Shown here in pieces: positions 51,508 to 61,850 of a stretch of 64,000 nt of DNA (within the stretch, counting starts at the first letter, position 1; every line of letters starts with the position of its first letter). This stretch comes from Neobacillus paridis (GTDB lineage: Bacteria; Bacillota; Bacilli; Bacillales; Cytobacillaceae). Location: positions 1 to 64,000 of the forward strand of contig NZ_JAESWB010000005.1 of assembly GCF_016765675.1 (NCBI RefSeq). Reading direction: 5' to 3'. Below the pieces are notes generated by a model. The model was given only the letters and a program-made list of their open reading frames with translations. It was not told the origin of the DNA and searched no databases. Position numbers and translations under genes: made by a program.

Positions 51508-53963
51508 GCACGCCAGAAAAATTCCGTGTCCTCCCTTTAGAAGAGGTTCTCGGCGACCGCTTCGGACGGTACAGTAAATATATTATTCAAGAACGGGCCC
51601 TGCCGGATGTCCGTGACGGGTTGAAACCGGTGCAGCGCAGAATTTTGTATGCGATGCATGTGGAAGGAAACACCCATGAAAAAGGGTTCCGAAAAGCAGC
51701 CAAAACGGTTGGTAACGTGATTGGTAACTATCATCCTCATGGCGATACATCTGTGTATGAAGCGATGGTGCGGATGAGCCAGGACTGGAAGGTTCGAAAT
51801 GTATTAATTGAAATGCATGGTAATAACGGCAGCGTCGATGGCGACCCGCCAGCAGCGATGCGTTATACCGAGGCCAGATTGTCAGCGATTGCAGCTGAAT
51901 TAATGCGTGACATTGAAAAACAAACCGTCGACTTTATTCCAAACTTTGACGATACGGCAAAGGAACCGACGGTAATGCCGGCCTTGTTTCCGAACTTGCT
52001 GGTAAATGGTTCGACTGGTATTTCAGCTGGCTATGCAACCGATATCCCGCCGCATAACCTTGGTGAGATTATTGACGGTGTGATTATGAAAATGGAAAAG
52101 CCGGATGTATCCGTTGATGAACTAATGACGGTTATTAAAGGTCCAGATTTTCCGACAGCTGGCATCATTCAAGGAATCGAAGGGATTAAAAAGGCCTATG
52201 AAACTGGTAAAGGAAAAATCATTGTCCGTAGCAAGGCAGAGATTGAAGATATGCGCGGCGGTAAGCAGCAGATTGTGATCAGTGAAATCCCATACGAAGT
52301 GAATAAAGCAAATCTCGTCAAAAAAATGGATGAATTTCGCCTTGATCGTAAAGTCGAGGGGATTTCCGAGGTTCGCGATGAAACAGACCGTACCGGCCTC
52401 CGTATCGTCGTTGAGTTGAAAAAAGATGCCGATGCCGCCGGGGTTTTGAATTATTTATATAAAAACAGCGATCTTCAGGTTACCTATAACTTTAATATGG
52501 TGGCAATTTACAACAAACGTCCGAAGCTAATGGGCTTGCGCGAGCTGCTTCAAGCATATATTGAACATCAAAAGGATGTCGTCACCAGAAGAACGAAATT
52601 TGATCTGCAAAAAGCACAGGAACGACAGCATATTGTTGAAGGCTTGATGAAGGCTTTATCAATTCTTGATGAAGTGATTGCGACGATTCGGGCATCAAAG
52701 GATAAGCGCGATGCCAAGGATCATTTAATCGCCAAATTTGCTTTTTCCGAAGCCCAGGTCGAAGCTATCGTTTCCTTACAATTGTATCGTTTGACCAATA
52801 CAGACATCACCGCACTTAGAAACGAAGCGACCGAACTGGAGAAGAAAATTGCCGAATTGACAAGCATTTTAGAAAGTGAGAAAAAGCTTCTATCCGTCAT
52901 CAAAAAGGAATTAAAGGATGTCAAAAAACGCTTTGCTGATCCACGCCGTTCGAAAATCGAGGCGGAAATTGAAGAGATTAAAATTAACCTGAAAGTCTTG
53001 GTTCCTAGTGAGGACGTTATCGTGACGGTCACAAAAGAAGGCTATGTAAAACGAACAAGCCAGCGTTCTTTTGCTGCTTCGAACGGCCAGGATTTCGCCA
53101 TGAAGGAAACGGACAGACTGTTAGCTCAGCTTGATATGAATACACAGGACGTCTTGCTGCTATTCACTAATAAGGGCAATTATTTACACTGTCCGGTTCA
53201 TGAACTTCCGGATATTCGTTGGAAAGACCTTGGACAGCACATTGCCAATATCATTCCGATTGACCGTGATGAGGTAATTATCAAAGCGATTCCGGTTAAG
53301 GATTTTGACACGGAGGACTTCCTGCTGTTTGTCACGAAAAATGGCATGGTCAAGAAAACGGAATTAAAGCAGTATAAAGCACAGCGTTACTCCAAGCCGC
53401 TTGTTGCCATTCATCTCAAGGAGGATGACCAGGTGATCAATGTCCATCAAACCGATGGAGCGAAACAGCTGTTCTTGATCTCTCATCTCGGCTATGCCTT
53501 GTGGTTCGACGAGGAAGAAGTTAGTAATATCGGTGTCCGGGCAGCCGGGGTAAAGGGAATGAACTTAAAGGACGGCGACTATATCGTCGATGGCCAGCTC
53601 ATTTCTCCTGACAGCAGTGATGCTGAATCGATTGTCGTTGTAACACAGCGCGGTGCGGTAAAACGGATGAAATTATCCGAGTTTGAAAAAGCTACCCGGG
53701 CTAAGCGCGGCCTTGTCATCCTCCGAGAATTAAAAGCGCACCCGCATCGGATTACCGGCTTTACGGTCGCCCGTGAACAGGATGAGATCTTCATCCAAAC
53801 AGAAAAAGGGTATATCGAAATGTTAAAAACCGGAGAAATTCGTTTTAGTGACCGCTATTCCAATGGTTCGTTTATCCTGGATGAGACCGAAAACGGCAAG
53901 GTGGTCGACCTTTGGAAGGTGGAAGCGGCGCTGACTCCAAGTGAAGCAGATCGCACAGATTGA
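51504..53963 (+). CDS. parC: DNA topoisomerase IV subunit A
   Basis: ParC (819 residues) carries the DNA breakage-reunion domain, with catalytic Tyr in [14 protein letters not shown] and the quinolone-determining region [22 protein letters not shown], where Asp-Thr-Ser are in the places of known fluoroquinolone positions and appear wild type (HGDTS). The C-terminal part (from about 500) forms the DNA-wrapping beta-pinwheel with repeats such as [19 protein letters not shown] and [11 protein letters not shown]. Operon with parE; a terminator follows. Confidence 0.96.
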   Translation: MSTPEKFRVLPLEEVLGDRFGRYSKYIIQERALPDVRDGLKPVQRRILYAMHVEGNTHEKGFRKAAKTVGNVIGNYHPHGDTSVYEAMVRMSQDWKVRNVLIEMHGNNGSVDGDPPAAMRYTEARLSAIAAELMRDIEKQTVDFIPNFDDTAKEPTVMPALFPNLLVNGSTGISAGYATDIPPHNLGEIIDGVIMKMEKPDVSVDELMTVIKGPDFPTAGIIQGIEGIKKAYETGKGKIIVRSKAEIEDMRGGKQQIVISEIPYEVNKANLVKKMDEFRLDRKVEGISEVRDETDRTGLRIVVELKKDADAAGVLNYLYKNSDLQVTYNFNMVAIYNKRPKLMGLRELLQAYIEHQKDVVTRRTKFDLQKAQERQHIVEGLMKALSILDEVIATIRASKDKRDAKDHLIAKFAFSEAQVEAIVSLQLYRLTNTDITALRNEATELEKKIAELTSILESEKKLLSVIKKELKDVKKRFADPRRSKIEAEIEEIKINLKVLVPSEDVIVTVTKEGYVKRTSQRSFAASNGQDFAMKETDRLLAQLDMNTQDVLLLFTNKGNYLHCPVHELPDIRWKDLGQHIANIIPIDRDEVIIKAIPVKDFDTEDFLLFVTKNGMVKKTELKQYKAQRYSKPLVAIHLKEDDQVINVHQTDGAKQLFLISHLGYALWFDEEEVSNIGVRAAGVKGMNLKDGDYIVDGQLISPDSSDAESIVVVTQRGAVKRMKLSEFEKATRAKRGLVILRELKAHPHRITGFTVAREQDEIFIQTEKGYIEMLKTGEIRFSDRYSNGSFILDETENGKVVDLWKVEAALTPSEADRTD

Positions 53964-53990
53964 TATTTTTGCTGTTAGCAACAGCTTAAA

Positions 53991-54023
53991 AAAGATTCTC
54001 TAGAAATTAGAGAGTCTTTTTTT
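53991..54023 (+). terminator. terminator of parEC
   Basis: GATTCTCTA-GAAAT-TAGAGAGTC is followed by seven T. A small hairpin GCTGTT-AGC-AACAGC stands directly before it. Confidence 0.92.
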
Positions 54024-54081
54024 CATCTTTTTCCCAAAGTTGGGCATAATAGCATGTATCGATGGAACGGGAGGCAAAAAG

Positions 54082-54831
54082 ATGAAAAAAGAAACATTTT
54101 TAGCTTTTGTCGCGCTTTTTCTACTGACACTGACCAGTGTTGTCTATGCCTTGGAAGAAACGACAAAAACGGTAACCATTGCGGAGCAGAAAGCAGATAT
54201 AACAGGGGATCGGGAATTGGATACGATTCTGTTAAAGGGTGTTCCATACCAGGATGAAACTGATTATTTAAAGCAAATTTTTCTTGAAGTTTCAGCGTCT
54301 AATGGAACAGCGTACACCATTCCTTTGGAAAGCGGCGCAAAAGCGTCATTCCAATTGGTTGATATGAACGATGATGGTGTAAAAGATCTGTTTTCAAGTG
54401 TACAAACAGGCGGAAGCGGCGGAATAGTCTTAAGCTATTTACATTCCTTAAAGGATAACGTTCTTGTCGATTTACCTGTGCCTGATCCAGTTGAGATCGA
54501 TAGTCACTTTTTGAATGGTTATCAGGCTGAAATTAAAATCAAACAGACGGGAAAAACCTACCGCTTCCTTTTAAAGGATCGGAAATCATACTATAAAAAG
54601 CTGGGACTATATTATAAAGGGAAATTAAACGAACCAACCGAGTTGATGGTAAATTCCTATCACAGCCTCAAACCTATTACCTTGAAAGATGGCAAACTGG
54701 GACTTAAAGGGGTGCAGAGAGTAGCAGGAATCGCCAATGCTGATACGATTGCTTATGTCGAGTCAACCTGGGCCTATCTGAATGGGAAGTGGAAATTGGA
54801 TAACGTTAAGGTATTGGAAAAAGACCAGTAG
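54082..54831 (+). CDS. secreted protein of unknown function
   Basis: This protein of 249 residues has a cleavable signal peptide (MKKETFLAFVALFLLTLTSVVYALE; likely cut after VYA). The mature part contains an Asp-rich loop DMNDDGVKDLFSS like the calcium-binding loops of VCBS/FG-GAP-type repeats, and mixed beta strands with no Cys. I do not recognise a named family; similar Bacillus proteins are annotated as hypothetical. GGGAGG before the ATG at 54082 decides the start. Single gene. Confidence 0.85.
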   Translation: MKKETFLAFVALFLLTLTSVVYALEETTKTVTIAEQKADITGDRELDTILLKGVPYQDETDYLKQIFLEVSASNGTAYTIPLESGAKASFQLVDMNDDGVKDLFSSVQTGGSGGIVLSYLHSLKDNVLVDLPVPDPVEIDSHFLNGYQAEIKIKQTGKTYRFLLKDRKSYYKKLGLYYKGKLNEPTELMVNSYHSLKPITLKDGKLGLKGVQRVAGIANADTIAYVESTWAYLNGKWKLDNVKVLEKDQ

Positions 54832-54834
54832 GTG

Positions 54835-54868
54835 AACAACACAGGGAGATCCTGTGTTGTTTTTTTCT
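54835..54868 (+). terminator. terminator of the secreted-protein gene
   Basis: AACAACACAGG-GAGAT-CCTGTGTTGTT followed by TTTTTC. Confidence 0.93.
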
Positions 54869-54924
54869 ATAAAATTGACAGCCCGTTTTTTTCGCCATAT
54901 AATTAAGCATGCTAATTAATAAGT

Positions 54925-54952
54925 AACTTAACTATTAGTAAACTTAACTATT
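54925..54952 (+). promoter_or_regulatory. direct repeats upstream of the MarR gene
   Basis: AACTTAACTATT occurs at 54925-54936 and again at 54941-54952, 16 bases apart, 19 bases before the start codon. They may be the MarR operator or include the -10 region. Confidence 0.5.
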
Positions 54953-54970
54953 TACAGTGAGGTGACAATC

Positions 54971-55420
54971 ATGGCAACGATGGAGAGTCAAACCGCCCAG
55001 AAATTACTGCAGTCGTTTATGCAATTTCGGAAAACCGCTCGTTATATGAGTCATATAGCCGGCTATAAGCCCAGTGAATTTAAGGTTTTGGCAACGATTG
55101 AACGTGGCGCTAACAACCAACAGACAGAAATGAAAGTATCAGAGATTAGCCAGCAATTACAGGTCACTCCGCCGACCGTTACTCAAATCATTAATTCGCT
55201 GGAAAAAGCCGGATTAGTTGAGCGAACGGTAGACCCGGAAGATCGGCGGGCGGTAAAAATCAAATTAACCTCTGCTGGAGTAGAAACAACCAAAAGAATA
55301 AGGGAGGCATTCACGGAAATTCTCCTCAACCTAATCGATTATCTTGGTGAGGAAGAAAGTGAACAATTAGCCGAATTACTTTCCAAAGTACATCATTATT
55401 TTCAAGAATTAAACCGTTAA
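54971..55420 (+). CDS. MarR-family transcriptional regulator
   Basis: This 149-residue winged-helix regulator has MKVSEISQQLQVTPPTVTQIINSLEKAGLVERTVDPEDRRAVKIKLTSAG, the complete MarR DNA-binding domain, between dimerization helices. The ATG at 54971 has AGGTGA five bases upstream. It lies 16 bases before the ABC exporter genes and is probably their repressor, released by a drug-like ligand. Two 12-base direct repeats in front could be its operator. Confidence 0.92.
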   Translation: MATMESQTAQKLLQSFMQFRKTARYMSHIAGYKPSEFKVLATIERGANNQQTEMKVSEISQQLQVTPPTVTQIINSLEKAGLVERTVDPEDRRAVKIKLTSAGVETTKRIREAFTEILLNLIDYLGEEESEQLAELLSKVHHYFQELNR

Positions 55421-55436
55421 TGGAGTGGTATGATCA

Positions 55437-57164
55437 ATGAATAAATTGATTAAATATTTGAAACCCTTTCAACTGCCGATTTACTTGGGCCTCGGCCTGG
55501 TTCTTCTGCAGTCTTTAGCCGAATTATATTTACCGACGTTAATGTCTGATATTGTGGATAAGGGAGTCGTTACCGGCGATACCCAATACATTTGGAAAAT
55601 AGGCGGCTTGATGCTGATTGTAGCTGCCGGCGGGATGATTTGCTCTGTCATGGCCAGCTTTTTTTCGGCAAAAGCCGCCTCGGGATTCGGAAAATCATTG
55701 CGAAGCAAGCTTTTTTCCCACGTTGGTGATTTTTCGTTACAAGAGTTTGATCAATTCGGTACGGCTTCGCTCATTACCAGAACAACGAATGATATCACCC
55801 AAATCCAGCAGGTGCTAATCATGATGTTGCGGATGATGGCAATGGCCCCAATGATGTGTATTGGCGGTATTATCATGGCTTTGTCCAAAGATACAAAATT
55901 AACGCTAGTCCTTGCCGTGGCGATTCCGATCCTGTTGTTGATTATTTTAATCGTCCAGAAAAAAGCGATTCCGCTGTTTAAAGCGATGCAGGTGAAACTC
56001 GATAAACTGAACCGCGTCCTTAGGGAAAATTTAACGGGAATCCGGGTCATTCGTTCTTTCAACCGAATTGACCATGAGAAAAAGCGGTTTGATCAGGCGA
56101 ACTGGGATTTAACGGCAACGGCCATCAAGGTAAATAAAATCATGGCGGCGATGATGCCGACGATGATGATTATATTGAACCTCACCACCGTCGCTATCAT
56201 TTGGTTCGGCGGCATCCGCATCGACCACGGGCATATGGAAGTTGGCGATATGATGGCTTTTATCCAATATGCGATGCAAATCATGTTTTCTTTCTTAATG
56301 CTGGCGATGATGTTTGTGATGATTCCACGGGCATCCGTATCCGCCGGGAGGATAGTCGAGGTGCTTGATACTGCGGCTGATATCAAAGACCCGGTCAATC
56401 CAATTGCACCAAAGCAAGAGCGAGGTGTAGTAGAATTTCAAAATGTCAGCTTCAGCTATCCAGGCGCGGAAATGCCGGCCATTTCTAATATTTCTTTTAA
56501 AATGAATCCAGGCGAGGTGACCGCGATTATTGGCGGAACCGGATCAGGCAAATCGACGCTGATTAATTTGATCCCCCGCTTTTATGATGTCGATTCCGGC
56601 AAGGTTCTTATTGATGGCACCGATGTCCGCGAAATGACCCAGGAAAGCCTGCGGCAAAAGATAGGCTTTGTCCCGCAGCAGGCCGTGCTGTTTTCCGGGA
56701 CCATTGCAGAGAACATTCGTTACGGCAAAGAGGAGGCGACCGATGAAGAAATCCGGCATGCGGCTGAAATTGCGCAAGCAGCAGACTTTATTGCCAAAAT
56801 GCCGGAGGGCTACAGTACGATGATTGCCCAGGGCGGAACAAATGTTTCCGGCGGACAAAAACAGCGGCTTGCAATTGCTCGTGCCCTTGTAAGAAAACCG
56901 GAAATCTATGTTTTTGACGATAGCTTTTCCGCCCTTGACTTTAAAACCGATGCCAAGCTGCGTGCTGCCTTAAAAGAGGAAACCGGGAATGCCGCCGTGT
57001 TAATCGTTGCTCAGCGCGTCAGCACGATTATGGATGCAAACCAAATTATTGTCCTGGATAATGGCCAAATTGCAGGGATCGGAACGCATAAACAGTTGAT
57101 GGAAACAAGCGAGGTTTACCGGGAAATTGTGATGTCACAGCTGTCAGAGGAGGAGATTGCATGA
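55437..57164 (+). CDS. heterodimeric ABC exporter, subunit with degenerate catalytic residues
   Basis: This 575-residue half-transporter has six membrane helices and an ABC domain from about residue 330. Walker A is GGTGSGKST and the signature VSGGQ is canonical, but the Walker B catalytic Glu is Asp (VFDDSFSALD) and the switch His is Gln (IVAQRVSTI). This is the pattern of the non-catalytic site in heterodimers such as TM287/288, LmrCD and BmrCD. Partner is the next gene, overlapping by ATGA. Likely drug or lipid export, regulated by the MarR gene in front. Confidence 0.93.
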   Translation: MNKLIKYLKPFQLPIYLGLGLVLLQSLAELYLPTLMSDIVDKGVVTGDTQYIWKIGGLMLIVAAGGMICSVMASFFSAKAASGFGKSLRSKLFSHVGDFSLQEFDQFGTASLITRTTNDITQIQQVLIMMLRMMAMAPMMCIGGIIMALSKDTKLTLVLAVAIPILLLIILIVQKKAIPLFKAMQVKLDKLNRVLRENLTGIRVIRSFNRIDHEKKRFDQANWDLTATAIKVNKIMAAMMPTMMIILNLTTVAIIWFGGIRIDHGHMEVGDMMAFIQYAMQIMFSFLMLAMMFVMIPRASVSAGRIVEVLDTAADIKDPVNPIAPKQERGVVEFQNVSFSYPGAEMPAISNISFKMNPGEVTAIIGGTGSGKSTLINLIPRFYDVDSGKVLIDGTDVREMTQESLRQKIGFVPQQAVLFSGTIAENIRYGKEEATDEEIRHAAEIAQAADFIAKMPEGYSTMIAQGGTNVSGGQKQRLAIARALVRKPEIYVFDDSFSALDFKTDAKLRAALKEETGNAAVLIVAQRVSTIMDANQIIVLDNGQIAGIGTHKQLMETSEVYREIVMSQLSEEEIA

Positions 57165-59050
57165 GTAAGAATGGAAAAGAACAACAAGCTGAGCATCGCG
57201 GGGGCCCGCAGGGAAGAGGCGGCGGCTTTGGGCCGCACGGCATGGGAATGCCTGTCCAAAAAGCCAAGGATTTCAAAGGAACGCTGAAGCGATTAATCAC
57301 CTATTTAAACCCATATAAAGGACAGCTGTTAGCCGTTTTTATCACAGCGATTATCAGTACCATTTTTTCCATCGTCAGCCCAAAAATTATGGGGAAAGCT
57401 ACGACCAAACTTTTTGAAGGCTTGATGATGAAATTTAAAGGGGTACCCGGTGCGAAAATTGATTTTGACTATATCGGCAATATCATCCTCTTACTGATTG
57501 GTCTCTATCTTCTAAGTGCTGCCTTTGCCTATGTCCAGCAATACATCATGGCAGGTGTGGCGCAAAAGACGGTGTACAATCTGCGTAAAGAAGTAGAAGA
57601 TAAGCTAAACAAGTTGCCATTAAAGTATTTTGATGCTCGAACACACGGGGAAATCTTAAGCCGTGCGGTTAACGATGTCGATAATATCAGTACAACCCTG
57701 CAGCAAAGCTTAACCCAGCTGATTACATCCGTTGTTACATTAATTGGGGTAATAGTAATGATGCTTTCCATCAGCCCGCTGATGACACTGATTGTTGTCG
57801 TGACCTTACCGCTCAGCTTTGTGGCCACGGCCAGCATTGCGAAAAAGTCGCAGCGTTATTTTAAGGGGCAGCAGGTTTCCCTTGGCCAGCTCAACGGTCA
57901 TGTGGAGGAAATGTATACTGGTCATAAAATTATCAAAGTGTTTGGTCATGAGAAGAGATCAATCGAAAAATTTGAAGCAATCAATGATCAATTGTACAAT
58001 GCCGGTTGGAAGGCACAGTTTGTTTCTGGGATGATCATGCCCATCATGTCATTCATCAACAATATTGGGTATGTGCTCGTATCGGTGGCCGGCGGTATTT
58101 TGGTGACGAAAAAGGCGATAGAAATCGGCGATATTCAAGCATTTATCCAATATGCGCGACAATTTTCACAGCCGATCACGCAAACAGCGCAAATCACAAA
58201 CATCATCCAATCCACCATTGCCAGTGCGGAGCGGGTGTTTGAAATCCTTGATGAGACGGAAGAGGTGTCGGAAGCGGCTTCACCTAAGGTCATTGCTGAA
58301 CCAAAAGGTAAAGTTGAATTTGCGCACGTGTCCTTCGGCTATAAAGCGGATGAATTGTTAATCGAAGACATGAATATTTCCGTGAAACCCGGTCAAAAGA
58401 TTGCCATTGTTGGACCGACTGGCGCTGGAAAAACGACGCTTATCAATCTATTAATGCGTTTCTATGAAGTAAACTCAGGTAAAATATTGATTGACGGCAT
58501 TGATACAAGGGATATGAAGAGAGCAGATTTGCGCGGTTTGTTTGGAATGGTGCTGCAGGATACATGGTTATTTAACAGTACAATTCGTGATAACATCGCC
58601 TATGGCCGTGAAGGGGCGACGGAGGAGGAAATCGTTGCTGCAGCGCGGGCGGCGAATGCTGATCACTTTATTCGGACACTTCCGGATGGTTATGACACCA
58701 TTCTAAACGAGGAAGCGTCTAATATTTCACAGGGGCAAAAGCAGCTGTTAACGATTGCCAGGGCGATATTGGCCAATCCACCGATGTTAATCTTGGATGA
58801 GGCAACAAGTAGCGTTGACACCCGGACGGAGGTACAAATTCAAAAGGCGATGGACCGTTTGATGCAAGGCCGTACAAGCTTTATCATTGCCCATCGTCTA
58901 TCGACCATCCGCGATGCCGATCTCATTTTAGTGATGAACCATGGAAAGGTCATTGAGAAAGGAAATCACGAAGAACTGCTGGCTCAAGGCGGTTTCTATG
59001 CAGATTTATATAATAGCCAATTTTCCGGCAGGATGAAAAATGCTGGATAG
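57161..59050 (+). CDS. heterodimeric ABC exporter, catalytic subunit
   Basis: This 629-residue half-transporter has a Gly/Pro-rich N-terminal extension (about residues 1-35, HRGGPQGRGGGFGPHG), six membrane helices and an ABC domain with Walker A GPTGAGKTT, Walker B LILDEATSSVD with catalytic Glu, and switch His (IIAHRLSTI). Its signature is ISQGQ instead of SGGQ, so the competent site is formed by its Walker motifs with the partner's signature. Same operon as the MarR gene and the partner. Confidence 0.94.
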   Translation: MSKNGKEQQAEHRGGPQGRGGGFGPHGMGMPVQKAKDFKGTLKRLITYLNPYKGQLLAVFITAIISTIFSIVSPKIMGKATTKLFEGLMMKFKGVPGAKIDFDYIGNIILLLIGLYLLSAAFAYVQQYIMAGVAQKTVYNLRKEVEDKLNKLPLKYFDARTHGEILSRAVNDVDNISTTLQQSLTQLITSVVTLIGVIVMMLSISPLMTLIVVVTLPLSFVATASIAKKSQRYFKGQQVSLGQLNGHVEEMYTGHKIIKVFGHEKRSIEKFEAINDQLYNAGWKAQFVSGMIMPIMSFINNIGYVLVSVAGGILVTKKAIEIGDIQAFIQYARQFSQPITQTAQITNIIQSTIASAERVFEILDETEEVSEAASPKVIAEPKGKVEFAHVSFGYKADELLIEDMNISVKPGQKIAIVGPTGAGKTTLINLLMRFYEVNSGKILIDGIDTRDMKRADLRGLFGMVLQDTWLFNSTIRDNIAYGREGATEEEIVAAARAANADHFIRTLPDGYDTILNEEASNISQGQKQLLTIARAILANPPMLILDEATSSVDTRTEVQIQKAMDRLMQGRTSFIIAHRLSTIRDADLILVMNHGKVIEKGNHEELLAQGGFYADLYNSQFSGRMKNAG

Positions 59051-59064
59051 TTAACTGCACATAT

Positions 59065-59100
59065 AGCTTAGGAGGCATTTTGCTTTCTAAGCTTTTTTTT
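59065..59100 (+). terminator. terminator of the MarR-ABC operon
   Basis: AGCTTAG / CTAAGCT with 15-base loop is followed by eight T. Confidence 0.85.
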
Positions 59101-59209
59101 ACACCCATTGTTCTCCCCAAAATGTTACTATAAGGAAAGGAAACCAGACCTTGTATTTCTACGCCGGATATACAGACCAATAGAACTAATTTTTATAGGA
59201 GTATCAACG

Positions 59210-59917
59210 ATGTACAAAATTTTGTTGATTGAAGACGATGTACAGCTAAGCAATCTGATTCAGGATCATTTAAAGCGCTACGGTTATTTGGTGTACCAAC
59301 CTGTGAATTTTACGAATATAGTTGAGGAGTTTACCAGATTACAACCGGATCTCGTTTTACTCGATATTAATCTGCCATATTATGACGGCTATTATCTATG
59401 CCGAAGTATTCGCAGCCAATCCACTGTCCCCATTCTGATTATTTCTGCACGCAGCCAGGAGCTGGATCAAATAATGGCAATCGAGCTGGGAGCGGATGAC
59501 TACATAACAAAGCCGTTCACGTTTGAAATGCTGCAATCCAAGGTCAAAGCAGCAGTCCGGAGGGTGTACGGAGAATATGCCGCAAAGGATTCCAACAACA
59601 CCTGTGTTGGGGCACTTTGCCTTGATGCGAATACCCTTACGTTAATGTACCTTGAGAAAAAAGTTGAACTCAGCAAAAACGAATATAAATTGATGAAAAA
59701 ATTAATCGATCATCACGATGCCTTTGTCTCACGGGAAGAGCTGATTGAAGAGGTGTGGGATGCGGTTACATTCGTCGATGATAATACGTTAACGGTTAAT
59801 ATCACGAGAATGAAATCAAAGCTTGCTGAACTAGGGATAAAAGATGCTATAAAAAGCCGAAGAGGAGCGGGATATCTACTTCACATTCCGGGAGCTAACG
59901 GAGAGGAACCATGCTAA
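59210..59917 (+). CDS. OmpR-family response regulator (BceR-like)
   Basis: This 235-residue regulator has a receiver domain (acidic pair at 9-10, phospho-Asp in LVLLDINLP, Lys in DDYITKPF) and a winged-helix domain (SKNEYKLMKKLIDHH ... DDNTLTVNITRMKSKL). It fits the BceR group that controls peptide-antibiotic ABC transporters. I start at 59210 with AGGAGTATC upstream. The next gene, the kinase, overlaps by seven bases. Its likely target site is the 7-4-7 palindrome at 60974. Confidence 0.92.
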   Translation: MYKILLIEDDVQLSNLIQDHLKRYGYLVYQPVNFTNIVEEFTRLQPDLVLLDINLPYYDGYYLCRSIRSQSTVPILIISARSQELDQIMAIELGADDYITKPFTFEMLQSKVKAAVRRVYGEYAAKDSNNTCVGALCLDANTLTLMYLEKKVELSKNEYKLMKKLIDHHDAFVSREELIEEVWDAVTFVDDNTLTVNITRMKSKLAELGIKDAIKSRRGAGYLLHIPGANGEEPC

Positions 59918-60939
59918 AAGCTATTTTAATCCAATTTTTAAAAGACCGAGCCCTTCTCATTCTATTTTATTTAATCAGCATGACATGCATCATTACGTTT
60001 TTTCACCTGAGTGAACCGGCTAACACGGAGTTTTTTTATCCGCTGTCGATTGGGATCTTTTTATTAATCGTCTACCTGGTAATTGATGGGGTCCGCTACT
60101 ATCAAACAAACCGAGCTATTCAGTTTTTGTTGCGGGATCAATATGCCGAATTACAGCCGCATACTGAGGAGGAAAAAGCGTTTCAGCAATTATTACATAA
60201 AATCATCACTGAACACACTAGTAAATACAATGAAATGAAAGAACAGAATAAAGAAAGATTCTATTTTTTATCGCATTGGATGCATTATTTAAAAACACCG
60301 GTTTCCGTTATCGAACTGATAATTAGTAAGGAGGAGGAAACAAAGGAAACAGGTGTATTTTTAGAAAAACTGCAGCAGGAAAACAAACGGCTGCTGACGT
60401 CGATCGAACAAGGACTGACGATGATTCGAATGGAAAGCTTTGAAACTGACTTGGAAGTAAAGTCTGTTGATTTACTCGCTTCATTAAGAAAAATTATTAA
60501 CGGACGGAAAAGGGAATGTATCTATCAATCTATCTTTCCATCCCTTGAATGTGAAGGAACAGCCGCCTATGTTGTCACCGATTCAAAATGGAACGAGATT
60601 TTATTAGATCAAATTCTCTCCAACGCCATTAAATACTCCAGTTTAAAAAACGGAAACAAAAAAATTATTTGCCGTATTGAGGAAAATGCAAAGTATACGA
60701 CGTTATCGATTACAGATGAAGGTGCGGGTATCCCACCGTATGATCTTGAACGAGTATTTCAGCCATTTTTTACAGGAGAAAACGGCCGGAAATTTGCCAA
60801 TTCCAGCGGCATCGGACTCTATCTTTGCAAAAAAATTGCCGATAAACTTGGTCAAACTATTTCCATTGAATCGAATGTTTCTGCAGGGACAACCGTCATC
60901 ATTCACTATGTAACGGGAAAAGGACCATCTGTCATTTAA
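59911..60939 (+). CDS. intramembrane-sensing histidine kinase (BceS-like)
   Basis: This 342-residue kinase has two membrane helices with almost no outer loop (about residues 14-60), the mark of intramembrane-sensing kinases that get their signal from the partner ABC transporter. Phospho-acceptor His lies in FLSHWMHYLKTPVSVIELI; the ATPase has LDQILSNAIKYS, DEGAGIPPYDLERVFQPFF and NSSGIGLYLCKKIADKL. Operon with the response regulator; transporter genes follow after 146 bases with their own operator. Confidence 0.93.
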   Translation: MLKAILIQFLKDRALLILFYLISMTCIITFFHLSEPANTEFFYPLSIGIFLLIVYLVIDGVRYYQTNRAIQFLLRDQYAELQPHTEEEKAFQQLLHKIITEHTSKYNEMKEQNKERFYFLSHWMHYLKTPVSVIELIISKEEETKETGVFLEKLQQENKRLLTSIEQGLTMIRMESFETDLEVKSVDLLASLRKIINGRKRECIYQSIFPSLECEGTAAYVVTDSKWNEILLDQILSNAIKYSSLKNGNKKIICRIEENAKYTTLSITDEGAGIPPYDLERVFQPFFTGENGRKFANSSGIGLYLCKKIADKLGQTISIESNVSAGTTVIIHYVTGKGPSVI

Positions 60940-60973
60940 TAGAAAACCGTAGTACCGGGCTAACGGTCCATTG

Positions 60974-60991
60974 CCTTACAAAAATGTAAGG
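60974..60991 (+). promoter_or_regulatory. BceR-type 7-4-7 operator
   Basis: CCTTACA-AAAA-TGTAAGG is a perfect 7-4-7 inverted repeat, the layout of binding sites of BceR/PsdR/YxdJ regulators. It lies 95 bases before the ATPase gene. A weaker half site CTTACA follows at 61001-61006. Confidence 0.75.
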
Positions 60992-61085
60992 TTTCTTTAG
61001 CTTACACGATGGCTGTGCCTACACGTGTACTTTAGAATGTGAGTAAAGGCCAACCACGACGGTTTAATGAAATGGAGGAAAAACG

Positions 61086-61850
61086 ATGGTCATATTAGAA
61101 GCTGATAAAATCGTAAAAATTTATGGGGAAACAAGCGGCGAGAGTGTCACGAAAGCCCTTTCTGGAATTAGTCTATCCGTGAAACAAGGAGAGTTTGTTG
61201 CGATTATGGGTCCGTCTGGGAGCGGAAAAACAACCCTGCTTAACATATTAAGCGGAATTGACAAACCTACATCCGGTGTGATGACAATCGCTGGTCATGC
61301 AATAAATAAAATGAAAAGGGATGAATTGGCGCTGTTTCGGCGCAAACAAATAGGCTTCGTGTTTCAGGAATTTAATCTTCTTGATAGCTTAACCGTAAAA
61401 GAAAATATTATTTTGCCAATGGTTCTCGAAAAGAAAAGTGCAGCTGAAATGGAAGAAAAGGTGCAAACCCTTGCCGGCCTGTTTGAGATCGAACCGATCT
61501 TACAAAAATATCCCTACAATATTTCCGGGGGCCAGCAGCAGCGAACTGCCGTCAGCCGTGCCCTGGTAAACAATCCAGGCATTATTTTTGCTGATGAACC
61601 GACAGGAAACTTAGACTCTAAATCGTCGACCGCGATTATGGAATGTTTTGAAAAAATTGTTCAGGAACTAAAAACTACCGTTCTCCTCGTCACTCATGAT
61701 GTATTTGCTGCCAGCTATTGTCAAAAGGTGATCTTTATTAAAGATGGTCACATCCATTCCTACATTGTTAAAAAAGGAAGCAGGAAGGAATTTTTAAATC
61801 AAATTATAGATAATCTTGCTGTCCTGGGGGGAAGAACCTATGACATTTAA
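61086..61850 (+). CDS. BceA-type ABC transporter ATPase
   Basis: This 254-residue ATPase of the MacB/Bce group has Walker [11 protein letters not shown] loop [12 protein letters not shown], signature [15 protein letters not shown], Walker [13 protein letters not shown] and switch His LVTHD. Together with the permease it forms a module that frees cell-wall lipid intermediates from peptide antibiotics and informs the BceS-like kinase. It overlaps the permease gene by about 11 bases. Confidence 0.94.
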   Translation: MVILEADKIVKIYGETSGESVTKALSGISLSVKQGEFVAIMGPSGSGKTTLLNILSGIDKPTSGVMTIAGHAINKMKRDELALFRRKQIGFVFQEFNLLDSLTVKENIILPMVLEKKSAAEMEEKVQTLAGLFEIEPILQKYPYNISGGQQQRTAVSRALVNNPGIIFADEPTGNLDSKSSTAIMECFEKIVQELKTTVLLVTHDVFAASYCQKVIFIKDGHIHSYIVKKGSRKEFLNQIIDNLAVLGGRTYDI

